The translations under genes were made by a program, and so were the position numbers. A DNA stretch of 64,000 nt from Limnohabitans sp. MMS-10A-192 (GTDB lineage: Bacteria; Pseudomonadota; Gammaproteobacteria; Burkholderiales; Burkholderiaceae_C): positions 62,001-126,000 of the forward strand of contig NZ_NERX01000006.1 of NCBI RefSeq assembly GCF_003063335.1, read 5' to 3'. Within the stretch, counting starts at the first letter, position 1, and each line of letters starts with the position of its first letter. The notes beneath the pieces were generated by a model. The model searched no databases. It saw nothing but the letters and a program-made list of their open reading frames with translations, and had not been told where the DNA came from. Positions 9,581 to 17,532 of the stretch are shown here, piece by piece.

Positions 9581-9748
9581 GCTTGTCTCCTTTTTTGTAC
9601 TTCTGTCGTCATGCATCTGCTGCGATGGAGCCCGAGGTTCGGGTAACAGCATTTGCGAACGGTCGTGCGATTATGTATGTCTTTCACGAGACTTTCGCTA
9701 GGGGTTGTCCCCCATCCAACGTCACGCGCATGGCAGCAAGATCGACGC

Positions 9749-11140
9749 ATGACAACATCCATACGCATTGGTTCTGGCCTGGGCTTTTATGGCGACAACT
9801 GGGAGCCTGTGGTCGCCAGCATTGAGCGCGGCGATGTGCACTACATCGCCAGCGACCACCTGGCCGAACTCACGCTGGCCATCTTGCAAAAAGACCGACA
9901 ACGCGACCCCTCATTGGGTTATGCCCGCGACGTGATCCCCATGCTCATGCGCCTGTGGCCTTTGATGCAATCGCGCGGCGTGAAGTTCGTCTGCAACGCG
10001 GGCGGCCTGAACCCCATGGGCGCGGCGCAGGCCGTGCGCACCGCACTGGCCGCCAAAGGCTGGCACCCACGCATTGCCGTGGTCTCAGGCGACGATGTGC
10101 TGCACCTCTTGCAAGATGCGCAAGCGCGCTTTGACCACATGATGCATGGCGCAGAAGTGAGCAGCGTGCGCGAGCGCTTGGTGTTTGGCAACGCCTACCT
10201 CGGTGCGCAACCCATCGTGGATGCGCTGGCGCAAGGCGCCGACATCGTGATCACCGGGCGCGTGGCCGATGCGGCTTTGTTCCTCGGCCCTTTGGTGCAT
10301 GGCCTGGGCTGGAAGCTGGGCGATGCCCGCACGCCAGAAGACTTCAACCGCCTGGCTCAAGGCCTGACGGTGGGGCATTTGCTGGAATGCTCGGGCCAGG
10401 GCAGCGGCGGCAATTTTGGCGACCAAGGCCACTGGCAAAGCATCCCGGATCTGGGCCACATCGGCTACCCCATCGCCGAAGTGTTTGCCGATGGCACGGC
10501 CATCATCACCAAGGCCCCGGACACAGGTGGGCTGGTGAACTTTGACACCGTGCGCCAACAACTGCTGTACGAAGTGCATAACCCGCACGCGTATTTTTCA
10601 CCCGATGTGGTGCTCGACATGGGCCAGATCCAGTTGCACGACGAAGGCCAGCACCGTGTGCGTTTGACCGGCGCACAAGGCACGCCCCCCACCGACCAGC
10701 TCAAGGTGGTGGCGGGCTTCAAGGATGGCTTCAAGGCTGAGATCACCTGGGGCTTCTCATGGCCCGACGCCTGGGACAAAGTGCAAGCGGCTGAGCGCAT
10801 CATCCGCGAGCAATTGCGCGAGAGGAAAATTCCTTTCGACGAATTGTTTGTGGAATACCCCGGCCTGAACTCGGCCCACGGGGCCTTGGCCCCCTTGCCT
10901 GCCGCCGCCGAGCTCAATCAACGCAACGAGATCTGGGTGCGCATGGTGCTGCGCACGCCGAGCAAAGCCGCAGCCGATGGCTTTGGCCGGCTGTTCCCGT
11001 GGATGGCCTTGAGCGGCCCGGCTTACACCTGTGGATTTCAGGGCCTGAACAACACCAGCGAGCTGCTGGGCATCTGGCCGACCTTGATTGCGCGTGAGCA
11101 CGTACACGCGCGCGTTGACATGCTGGAGGTGCAGCCATGA
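9749..11140 (+). CDS. AtuA family protein (DUF1446), copy 1
   Basis: Member of the acyclic-terpene-utilisation AtuA family (463 residues). Its biochemical reaction is not established; the prototype is needed for citronellol/geraniol use in Pseudomonas. Family blocks visible are RIGSGLGFYGD at the N-terminus, CNAGGLNPMG, ITGRVADAALFLGPL and VGHLLECSGQ. The start at 9749 is where similarity to copy 2 (60060-61415) begins; the ribosome site is weak, so it is not certain. The stop overlaps the next gene (ATGA). Context with an acyl-CoA carboxylase, dehydrogenase and ligase fits a role in acyl-CoA catabolism. Confidence 0.85.
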   Translation: MTTSIRIGSGLGFYGDNWEPVVASIERGDVHYIASDHLAELTLAILQKDRQRDPSLGYARDVIPMLMRLWPLMQSRGVKFVCNAGGLNPMGAAQAVRTALAAKGWHPRIAVVSGDDVLHLLQDAQARFDHMMHGAEVSSVRERLVFGNAYLGAQPIVDALAQGADIVITGRVADAALFLGPLVHGLGWKLGDARTPEDFNRLAQGLTVGHLLECSGQGSGGNFGDQGHWQSIPDLGHIGYPIAEVFADGTAIITKAPDTGGLVNFDTVRQQLLYEVHNPHAYFSPDVVLDMGQIQLHDEGQHRVRLTGAQGTPPTDQLKVVAGFKDGFKAEITWGFSWPDAWDKVQAAERIIREQLRERKIPFDELFVEYPGLNSAHGALAPLPAAAELNQRNEIWVRMVLRTPSKAAADGFGRLFPWMALSGPAYTCGFQGLNNTSELLGIWPTLIAREHVHARVDMLEVQP

Positions 11141-11520
11141 GCACAACACTGCGCATCCCCTTGGTGCAACTGGCCCACGCCCGCAGCGGCGACAAAGCCG
11201 ACTGGGTGGACTTCGGCCTGTTCGCCTGGAACGAAGCGGGCTACCGCATCCTCGAACGCGAGGTGACGGCCGCCAAAGTGCAAGCACACTTTGCGCCCTG
11301 GTTGCCCGGCCATGTCGATGTCTGGCCGCTGCCCAACATCCTGGCCATCAAGCTGGTGCTGCATGGCGCCCTGCAAGGCGGCGGTGCGCGCAATCTGCGG
11401 CTGGACAACCTGGGCAAAGCCATGGGCGCAGCGCTTTTGCGCATGGAGATCGAGCTCAGCACCGAAGAATTCGAGCAGGCGCAAAAAAGCCCCCGAAGGG
11501 GCTGGTGGCCTGACGCTTAA
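11137..11520 (+). CDS. Small AtuA-partner protein (AtuA-like ferredoxin-fold domain)
   Basis: A 127-residue protein matching the small C-terminal domain that is fused to AtuA in some bacteria and separate here. The characteristic N-terminal block VQLAHARSGDKADWVDFG resembles that of the second copy at 61417-61719. It is translationally coupled to the AtuA-family gene by ATGA. Its last dozen codons (tail QKSPRRGWWPDA) coincide with a rho-independent terminator acting on the opposite strand, so the C-terminal tail is probably not under protein-level constraint. Function unknown. Confidence 0.78.
   Translation: MSTTLRIPLVQLAHARSGDKADWVDFGLFAWNEAGYRILEREVTAAKVQAHFAPWLPGHVDVWPLPNILAIKLVLHGALQGGGARNLRLDNLGKAMGAALLRMEIELSTEEFEQAQKSPRRGWWPDA
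11483..11503 (-). terminator. Terminator for pcaIJ, inside the 3' end of the convergent gene
   Basis: On the - strand AGCCCC and GGGGCT form a 6-bp stem closed by a TTCG tetraloop and followed by six Ts. It lies downstream of pcaJ (ends 11564) and is buried in the final codons of the + strand gene 11137-11520. Confidence 0.8.
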
Positions 11521-11563
11521 AACGTGTCCATCTTCAGCGCACTGCCAACCACGCCAGACTGCC

Positions 11564-12217
11564 TCATTCAGAAATGGGCAGTCCTACCAATTGCTGCAAC
11601 TGGGCCAAATCCAGGCCATCCACCTTGTCCACCAGCTTCAAGCCTTGTGGGGTGCATGCCAGTGTTGCCAAGTCGGTGTAAACGCGTTTGACGCAGCCAA
11701 TCGCGGTCAGGGGGTAGGTACAGGTCTGCACCAACTTGCTCTCGCCTGCCTTCGTCAGCAGGTCCATCATCACCCAGGTTTGCTTGGCCCCAACCGCCAG
11801 GTCCATCGCGCCGCCGACAGCCGGAATGGCCCCGGCCTCGCCCGTGCTCCAGTTGGCCAAATCGCCTGTGGCCGAAACCTGAAAAGCACCCAGCACGCAA
11901 ATGTCGAGATGCCCGCCGCGCATCATGGCAAAGCTGTCGGCATGGTGAAAAAATGCGCCACCCGGCAACAAGGTCACGGGCTGTTTACCGGCATTGATGA
12001 GGTCGTAATCATCCTCGCCATCGGCGGGTGCCGGGCCCATGCCCAGAATGCCGTTTTCGCTGTGCAAAATGACCTCACGCCCCGCCGGGATGTGGTTGGC
12101 CACCAGCGTGGGCATGCCGATGCCCAGGTTCACACAAGCGCCATCGTGGATGTCTTGCGCCACGCGCCTGGCCAGTTCATCCTTGCTGCGGCGTTGGTAA
12201 GAAGTGTTCATGTTCAT
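11564..12217 (-). CDS. pcaJ: 3-oxoadipate CoA-transferase, subunit B
   Basis: Beta subunit (217 residues) of a class I CoA-transferase that moves CoA from succinyl-CoA to 3-oxoadipate. The active-site motif SENGILGMGP is present and contains the glutamate that forms the CoA thioester intermediate. The start ATG at 12217 shares a base with the stop of subunit A, so the two subunits are coupled; an alternative ATG is two codons further in. A related acetoacetate transferase is possible, but the 3-oxoadipyl-CoA thiolase at 19982-21184 supports the PcaJ reading. Confidence 0.85.
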   Translation of the reverse strand: MNMNTSYQRRSKDELARRVAQDIHDGACVNLGIGMPTLVANHIPAGREVILHSENGILGMGPAPADGEDDYDLINAGKQPVTLLPGGAFFHHADSFAMMRGGHLDICVLGAFQVSATGDLANWSTGEAGAIPAVGGAMDLAVGAKQTWVMMDLLTKAGESKLVQTCTYPLTAIGCVKRVYTDLATLACTPQGLKLVDKVDGLDLAQLQQLVGLPISE

Positions 12218-12918
12218 CAGGCCGCTTTCTTGAATCCGCCACCCTGGGTGGCCACACGTTCGATCTGCAACACACGGCTCACATGGATGCCCGGCGTCAC
12301 GATGGTTTCAGGGTCCAGCGCGCCCAGCGGCACCACCTCGTGCACCGTGGCCACCGTGTGCTTGGCCGCTGTGGCCATCACAGGTCCGAAATTGCGCGCC
12401 GCCTTGCGGTAAGTCAGGTTGCCCCAACGGTCACCACGCTCGGCCTTGATCAGTGCCAGATCACCGTAGATCGGATATTCGAGCACATACTGGCGCCCTT
12501 GGATTTCACGGGTTTCCTTGCCACGTGCCAGCTCGGTGCCAAAACCGGTGGGCGTGAAGAAAGCGCCAATGCCCGCGCCCGCAGCGCGCAGGCGCTCGGC
12601 CAAATTGCCCTGCGGCACGAGTTCCAGCTCGATCTGACCACTGCGGTACAAACTGTCGAAGACATGCGAATCGGTCTGCCTCGGAAAACTGCAGATGATC
12701 TTGCGCACGCAGCCGGCCTTGAGCAAAGCAGCCAGACCAGTGTCGCCATTGCCAGCGTTGTTGTTGACCACGGTGAGGCCCTTGGCGCCTTGCGCGATCA
12801 AGCCGTCTATCAATTCATTGGGAATACCTGCGGTGCCAAATCCACCAATGAGCACCGTCGAGCCATCGGCCACCGGCCCCAGTGCATCGGCCATGCTTAA
12901 AGCTATCTTGTCGATCAT
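12217..12918 (-). CDS. pcaI: 3-oxoadipate CoA-transferase, subunit A
   Basis: Alpha subunit (233 residues) of the class I CoA-transferase. It carries the CoA-binding glycine motif GGFGTAGIPNELIDGL near the N-terminus, then VVNNNAGNGDTGL, and RAAGAGIGAFFTPTGFGT in the second half. It is first in a two-gene operon with subunit B and acts at the penultimate step of the beta-ketoadipate pathway. A CATGCATGCA motif 26 bases upstream of its start resembles one upstream of the thiolase gene, suggesting shared control. Confidence 0.87.
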   Translation of the reverse strand: MIDKIALSMADALGPVADGSTVLIGGFGTAGIPNELIDGLIAQGAKGLTVVNNNAGNGDTGLAALLKAGCVRKIICSFPRQTDSHVFDSLYRSGQIELELVPQGNLAERLRAAGAGIGAFFTPTGFGTELARGKETREIQGRQYVLEYPIYGDLALIKAERGDRWGNLTYRKAARNFGPVMATAAKHTVATVHEVVPLGALDPETIVTPGIHVSRVLQIERVATQGGGFKKAA

Positions 12919-12939
12919 GTTTGCACTTCAAAAGCGTTG

Positions 12940-12954
12940 AGGGTCATGCATGCA
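12940..12954 (-). promoter_or_regulatory. Candidate operator upstream of pcaIJ
   Basis: On the + strand AGGGT (12940-12944) is followed directly by CATGCATGCA (12945-12954). The same AGGGT-CATGCAT combination, with two extra bases between, occurs at nearly the same distance from the thiolase start codon (21203-21216). This is inferred only from shared sequence and position. Confidence 0.4.
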
Positions 12955-13010
12955 AGTATGTACCAAGCTGGCATGTCCGCAGAAATGCATGGGGGATTTG
13001 CCGATAGCGA

Positions 13011-13385
13011 TCAAGCGGGACAAGGCGTGCCCTGGTGTGCCAGCATTCGCAGGCCTTGCGGCCCCTCTGCGCCAGACTCGGGCATCCACACCGTCATGAA
13101 CAAGCTGCGCACCGCCTTGGACTGACCGTCTTTGCTGACATCGGCCGACATGCGTCCGGTCACCACATGTCCCAAGCCTGCCGCATGCACTTGCAAGTCT
13201 TCAAAAGACAAGCTCAGGTACTTCAAGCTGCCACTGGCCAATTTGGCCAGATAGGTGGTCTTGCTATCGCGCGCCCCAGTGGAATGCACGTAGACCAAAC
13301 CATCGGACAGCAGCCCATCCAGGGCCGCGATGTCACCGTTCAGCATGGCTTGGCGGCGTTGCTCTTCAGCGATCAATGCGCTCAT
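13011..13385 (-). CDS. Nuclear transport factor 2-like (DUF4440-type) protein
   Basis: A 124-residue protein with the shape of the NTF2-like/SnoaL fold. It has an N-terminal helix (EEQRRQAMLNGDIAALDGLL), then DGLVYVHSTGARDSKTTYLAKL and a strand-rich second half. Such proteins are ligand-binding or small lyase/isomerase domains of many functions. It stands alone between pcaIJ and a Bug receptor gene on the same strand, with gaps of about 90 and 140 bases. Its role is unknown; a link to the aromatic cluster is only positional. Confidence 0.72.
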   Translation of the reverse strand: MSALIAEEQRRQAMLNGDIAALDGLLSDGLVYVHSTGARDSKTTYLAKLASGSLKYLSLSFEDLQVHAAGLGHVVTGRMSADVSKDGQSKAVRSLFMTVWMPESGAEGPQGLRMLAHQGTPCPA

Positions 13386-13525
13386 TTGATTGATTCCATT
13401 TTGATGTTCGAGCGGGGCCCCTCAGCATGAAACCGCTCAACTTGCGCTGTCAGTCATGCCGCAGGCCCCCACAGCCCCTCACCGTCCCGATCGTCTGGAT
13501 GTGACGCCGCCGGGTCTTCTTGCGC

Positions 13526-14506
13526 TCAGTCCAGCTTCACGCCGGCCTTGCGAATGGCTGGGCCCCACAGGGCATCGTCTTGTTTGAGAAAGGCTGCAAA
13601 TTCGGCCGAAGTCTGCCCCTTCAAGTCACCGCCGTAAGAACGCCATTTAGCGATCAACTCGGGATTCTGCGCGGTGGCTTTTTGCATGGCCTCGCCCAGT
13701 TTGGCCACCACGGCGGCAGGTGTGCCAGCAGGCGCAAACAAACCGATCCAGGCGGTGGGGCTGTAGTCTGGCAATCCCGCCTCAGCAAAGGTGGGCACAT
13801 CCGGGAAGTTGGGGTGACGCGTCTTGCCCGTCAGCGCCAAAATTTTGAGCTTGCCCGCCCGGACGTTGCCAATGGCAGCGGGCAAGGCGTCAAAAATCAC
13901 GTTAACTTGCCCTGCGACCAAATCTGCATAAGGGCTCGAGGTGTTGTAGGGCACAAAATCGATCTTGACCCCGGCGTTCGAGGCGAACCACTCACCGGCC
14001 AGATGGGAGTAGCTGCCCACACCCGATGTGGCCGCCGTCAACGAGCCCGGCTGCTTTTTCAGACGCTCGATCAGCTCCTTCGCATTTTTCTCGGGCACGC
14101 TCGGATGGGCTGTCAGGGCCGTGTTCAACAGCCCGACAACGCTGATGGGCACAAAGTCGCGCTCCACTTTGTAAGGCACCTTGGCGCCATAGGTGTAGGG
14201 CAACACCGACATCGAGGTGGTCGAACCCATCACCAATGTGTAGCCGTCGGGTGTGGCTTTGGCACCGGCTTCCATGCCAATCATGGTGGATGCGCCCGGA
14301 CGGTTTTCCACCACCACCGATTGCCCCAGGGCTTTGGACAACTCCAGCGCAATTTCGCGGGTGTTGGCGTCCGGGCCTGTGCCCACGGGGAAAGGGGCAA
14401 TGATCTTGATCGGCTTGATCGGATAGTCCTGGGCCATGGCGGGCAAGGCACTGAACAAAGCCAAGGCCAAAGTGGCCAGGCCCATGCGGCGGGTGGTGCA
14501 ATTCAT
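13526..14506 (-). CDS. Bug-family periplasmic receptor (tripartite tricarboxylate type), copy 1
   Basis: Extracytoplasmic solute-binding protein (326 residues) of the Bug/TctC family. The signal peptide is visible (RRMGLATLALALFSA, cleavage after AMA), followed by the typical mature start QDYPIKPIKIIAPF and the VVVENRPGAS block. Such receptors bind carboxylates; many in Burkholderiales have no dedicated TctAB membrane partner, and none is in this window. An AGGAG site precedes the ATG. It is divergent from the VOC/hydroxylase operon, sharing a 148-base AT-rich promoter region. Confidence 0.92.
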   Translation of the reverse strand: MNCTTRRMGLATLALALFSALPAMAQDYPIKPIKIIAPFPVGTGPDANTREIALELSKALGQSVVVENRPGASTMIGMEAGAKATPDGYTLVMGSTTSMSVLPYTYGAKVPYKVERDFVPISVVGLLNTALTAHPSVPEKNAKELIERLKKQPGSLTAATSGVGSYSHLAGEWFASNAGVKIDFVPYNTSSPYADLVAGQVNVIFDALPAAIGNVRAGKLKILALTGKTRHPNFPDVPTFAEAGLPDYSPTAWIGLFAPAGTPAAVVAKLGEAMQKATAQNPELIAKWRSYGGDLKGQTSAEFAAFLKQDDALWGPAIRKAGVKLD

Positions 14507-14574
14507 GCGAGTGTCTCCTGTTTGTGGATGGTCAAGACCATAGGGTCTGGCAGCATTCTTTCAAATCAAATAAA

Positions 14575-14591
14575 TTATCACCATGGGATAA
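14575..14591. promoter_or_regulatory. Candidate operator in divergent catabolic promoter region
   Basis: A 17-base near-perfect inverted repeat, TTATCACCATGGGATAA, with one mismatched pair lies between the divergent Bug receptor gene and the VOC/hydroxylase operon. A TAGAAT box (14621-14626) 30 bases further on is a plausible -10 for the + strand operon, though no good -35 is visible. The IclR regulator encoded in the operon is the obvious candidate ligand of this site; that is inference. Confidence 0.45.
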
Positions 14592-14654
14592 ACCATTAGT
14601 TTTTTATTCATCAATCAAAATAGAATCAATGCAAATTTCGCAAATGGAGTGAGC

Positions 14655-15215
14655 ATGTCGAACCCTCTTGGTCAGAAAAATTCCCTGTCTTTCAGCCACA
14701 TGGGCTTCTATGTGCGTGACCTCGAACGCATGGCCCGCTTTTACAAAGAGGTGATGTGCTTCTTTGAAACCGACCGCGGCGACTTAGGGCCCGTGCAACT
14801 GGTGTTCCTCAGCCGGGATCCTTGCGAACACCACCAGATCGTGCTGGCTACGGGCCGTCCTACAGACCTGTCGTTCAGCGTGATCAACCAGATTTCGCTG
14901 CGCGTACCCGACCTGGCCACACTGCGCACGGTGCGTGACCGGGTGACCGCCGACCCCGATGTGAGCGATCTGGTCTGCGCCACCCACGGCAATGCGGTGT
15001 CGATCTACTTTCGCGACCCAGAAGGTAATCGACTGGAGGTGTTTCTGGACATGCCCTGGTACTGCGAGCAACCTCTTCGCGAGCCGATCGATCTGGACCA
15101 AAGCGATGAAGCCGTCATGGCTGCCGCCGAAGCCTTGGCACGCAGCCGACCCAAATTCCGCAGCCGCACTCAGTGGATCACGGAAATGCAAGCGCTCATG
15201 GGGTACAAGGCATGA
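14655..15215 (+). CDS. VOC-family protein (glyoxalase/one-domain dioxygenase-like)
   Basis: A 186-residue vicinal-oxygen-chelate protein with two beta-alpha-beta modules. By position, candidate metal ligands are His15 (FSHMGFYV), His59/His60 and Glu128 (NRLEVFLD). The place where extradiol dioxygenases carry their second His appears to be Gln79 (INQISLRV), so ring-cleaving activity is not assured. The start is the ATG after GGAG (14646-14649), not the GTG that overlaps it. The stop overlaps the hydroxylase start (ATGA). Context suggests it acts on the hydroxylase product. Confidence 0.8.
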   Translation: MSNPLGQKNSLSFSHMGFYVRDLERMARFYKEVMCFFETDRGDLGPVQLVFLSRDPCEHHQIVLATGRPTDLSFSVINQISLRVPDLATLRTVRDRVTADPDVSDLVCATHGNAVSIYFRDPEGNRLEVFLDMPWYCEQPLREPIDLDQSDEAVMAAAEALARSRPKFRSRTQWITEMQALMGYKA

Positions 15216-16723
15216 ACCAGACGGTGTTTGACGTCGCCATCATCGGCTACGGGCCTGCAGGTGCCACACTGGCCAACTTGCTGGGGCAATACGGCCTGTC
15301 GGTGCTGGTGCTTGAGCGCGAGGCCGAGATCTACCCCCTGCCCCGCGCCATCCATTTCGACGGTGAAACCATGCGCGTGTTCGAGACCGCTGGTCTGCGC
15401 CCACAGGTCGAGACCATCTCGCGCCCGGGCCTCAAGGGCATGTACTTCAACAACGCCGCGGGTGAGACCTTGCTGATCCGCGCGGGCACCCAGGAACGCG
15501 GCCCGCATGGCTGCGCCACCAACCACTACTTTCACCAACCCGAGCTCGAAGCCGTGCTGCGAAGCGGCCTGCAGCGCTTTGCGCAAGTGCAGGTGCGCAC
15601 AAGCCATGAGGTCACATCGCTTGAAGACGGCACCGAACTCGCCACCCTGCAGGTGAAAGACCTGCAAAGCGGCAACACCCAAGCCGTGCAGGCCCGCTAT
15701 GTGGTCGGCTGCGACGGCGCACGGTCCATGGTGCGCAAAGTGCTGGGCACCCGCATGCGCGATCTGGGCCTGCACCAGCCCTGGCTGGTGTTCGATGTGC
15801 GGCTCAAAACCGACGTCCCCGGCCTGCCTGACCACACGGTGCAACACTGCGACCCGGCACGCCCCATGACGTATTGCAACGTGACCGGCAACCGCCGCCG
15901 CTGGGAAATCATGCTCATGCCCGGTGACAAACCCGAGGAAATGGTCCAGCCCGAAACCCTGTGGAAGCTGGTGCGCAAATGGGTCACGCCAAGCCAAGCC
16001 GACATCGAACGCGCCGTGATCTACACCTTCCACTCGGTGATCGCCGAGGGCTGGCGCCAAGGCCGCTTGATGCTGGCCGGTGACGCGGCGCACCAGACGC
16101 CGCCCTTCCTGGGACAGGGCATGTGTGCGGCCATCCGCGATGTGTCCAACCTGGCCTGGAAGCTCAACGCCGTGCTGCGCGGCCGTGCAGACGATGCGTT
16201 GCTGGACACCTACGAAAGCGAACGCTCCCCGCATGTGCAGGCCTTCATCGACCTGGCCGTCAAGCTGGGCGACATCATCCAGACCACCGACCCGCAGGCG
16301 GCTCTCGAACGCGATGCCAAGTTCAAAGCCGGTCAGCCCGAGATCTTCCAGTTCCCGGCGCCGCGCCTGGGCCCTGGCGTCTGGCAAGGTGAGCAGGCAG
16401 CTGTGGCACAGGTCTTCCCGCAACCCACGCTGGCCAATGGCTGCCTGCTGGACACGTTGTTGGGCTTGAACTTTGCTGTCTTGGGCGAGGACACCGTGTT
16501 GGCCGCCGTCAGCGATGACACCCGCGAACGTTGGCAGGCGCAAGGCGTGGTCACCGTGCCTGCGCGCGAGCCCGAGGTCAAAGCCTGGCTCGAACAGCAA
16601 GGCGTGCGTGCCGTGCTGCTGCGCCCTGACCGCTACGTCTTGGGTGTGGCCCAAAACAGTGCCGAACTTGATCGACTCAGTGCCTTGCTGCCCGTTGCGG
16701 CAGCCTTGGCCCACGGCTGTTGA
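15212..16723 (+). CDS. FAD-dependent aromatic hydroxylase, MhpA-like
   Basis: Class A flavoprotein monooxygenase (503 residues) close in layout to 3-(3-hydroxyphenyl)propionate hydroxylase. It shows an N-terminal dinucleotide fold IIGYGPAGATLANLL, the DG motif VVGCDGARSMVRK, and the FAD ribityl motif LMLAGDAAHQTPPFLGQGM. It would insert a hydroxyl next to an existing ring hydroxyl using NAD(P)H and oxygen. Translation is coupled to the VOC gene by ATGA; an upstream in-frame start at 15173 lies within that gene and is less likely. The exact aromatic substrate is unknown. Confidence 0.88.
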   Translation: MNQTVFDVAIIGYGPAGATLANLLGQYGLSVLVLEREAEIYPLPRAIHFDGETMRVFETAGLRPQVETISRPGLKGMYFNNAAGETLLIRAGTQERGPHGCATNHYFHQPELEAVLRSGLQRFAQVQVRTSHEVTSLEDGTELATLQVKDLQSGNTQAVQARYVVGCDGARSMVRKVLGTRMRDLGLHQPWLVFDVRLKTDVPGLPDHTVQHCDPARPMTYCNVTGNRRRWEIMLMPGDKPEEMVQPETLWKLVRKWVTPSQADIERAVIYTFHSVIAEGWRQGRLMLAGDAAHQTPPFLGQGMCAAIRDVSNLAWKLNAVLRGRADDALLDTYESERSPHVQAFIDLAVKLGDIIQTTDPQAALERDAKFKAGQPEIFQFPAPRLGPGVWQGEQAAVAQVFPQPTLANGCLLDTLLGLNFAVLGEDTVLAAVSDDTRERWQAQGVVTVPAREPEVKAWLEQQGVRAVLLRPDRYVLGVAQNSAELDRLSALLPVAAALAHGC

Positions 16724-16734
16724 ACTGCCACACC

Positions 16735-17496
16735 ATGACCGATAAAGCAGAAAAAACCGACACCAGCCTCGCCCGCATGCTCAGCGTGCTCGACCTGTTC
16801 TCCGACCAGCGCCTGCACTGGAGCGCCGAGGACATCAGCGAGACGCTGGGCGTTTCACTGCCCACCAGCTACCGCTACCTCAAGACCCTCAGCGATGCAG
16901 GCCTGCTGCGGCGCGGCAGCGATGCCCAATTTGCGCTCGGGCCTCGCATCGTCGTGCTGGACCACTTGATACGTCAGGCCGACCCGGTGCTGCAATGCGG
17001 CATCCCCTTCATGAAAGAGCTGGTGGCCCAGACCGGTTTTGACTGTGTCGTCTCCAGCATGCATGGCAACCAATTGCTCGACACCCACCGCGAACTGGGC
17101 TCCATGCCGGCCAGTCTGAGTTATGGCCGTGGACGCCCGCGCCCCTTGTTTCAAGGGGCTGCGCCCAAAGTCATCCTGGCGGGCTGGACGCCCCCCGCCT
17201 TGCACAAATTGTTCGACAGCCACACCGAAGACATTGCCGCCGCAGGCTTGCCGAGCGATTGGTCGGCGTTTCGCCGCTACTTCAGTCAAATCCGCAAAAA
17301 CGGCCACTACTTCTCCGAGGGCGAACTCGAATCCAATCTGGCCGCTGTGGCCGTGCCGTTGCACCAAGCCGATGGCAGCGTGATCGCCGCCCTCTCGCTC
17401 GTGACCAGCGTGCAACGCATGGCCGTGATCGACCGCAGCAAACTCACCCCCCTCATCCAGCGGGCCGCGCAAGAAATTTCCGCGCGGCTGAGCTGA
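16735..17496 (+). CDS. IclR-family transcriptional regulator
   Basis: A 253-residue regulator with an N-terminal winged helix (MLSVLDLFSDQRLHW, then ISETLGVSLPTSYRYLKTL) and a C-terminal effector-binding domain (GQLLDT-like and YGRGRPRPLFQGAAPK segments). It starts at the ATG 11 bases after the hydroxylase stop. IclR proteins commonly control aromatic-degradation operons in response to pathway acids; this one probably controls its own operon and the divergent Bug gene, perhaps through the palindrome at 14575-14591 (inference). Confidence 0.88.
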   Translation: MTDKAEKTDTSLARMLSVLDLFSDQRLHWSAEDISETLGVSLPTSYRYLKTLSDAGLLRRGSDAQFALGPRIVVLDHLIRQADPVLQCGIPFMKELVAQTGFDCVVSSMHGNQLLDTHRELGSMPASLSYGRGRPRPLFQGAAPKVILAGWTPPALHKLFDSHTEDIAAAGLPSDWSAFRRYFSQIRKNGHYFSEGELESNLAAVAVPLHQADGSVIAALSLVTSVQRMAVIDRSKLTPLIQRAAQEISARLS

Positions 17497-17532
17497 GCTT
17501 TTTCCTTTTTTGACTCACCTGAAAGCCAGACC

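Noticed and set aside
7784..9646. A 620-codon open frame opposite the two permease genes
   Set aside because: Composition dominated by His, Gln and Arg; antisense to clear LivM/LivH-type proteins.
14655..15215. Calling the VOC protein an extradiol ring-cleavage dioxygenase
   Set aside because: Size fits the one-domain type, but the second metal His appears to be Gln79; only the fold family is supported.
15170..16714. A 514-codon open frame opposite the MhpA-like hydroxylase
   Set aside because: Antisense shadow of a gene with intact FAD motifs.
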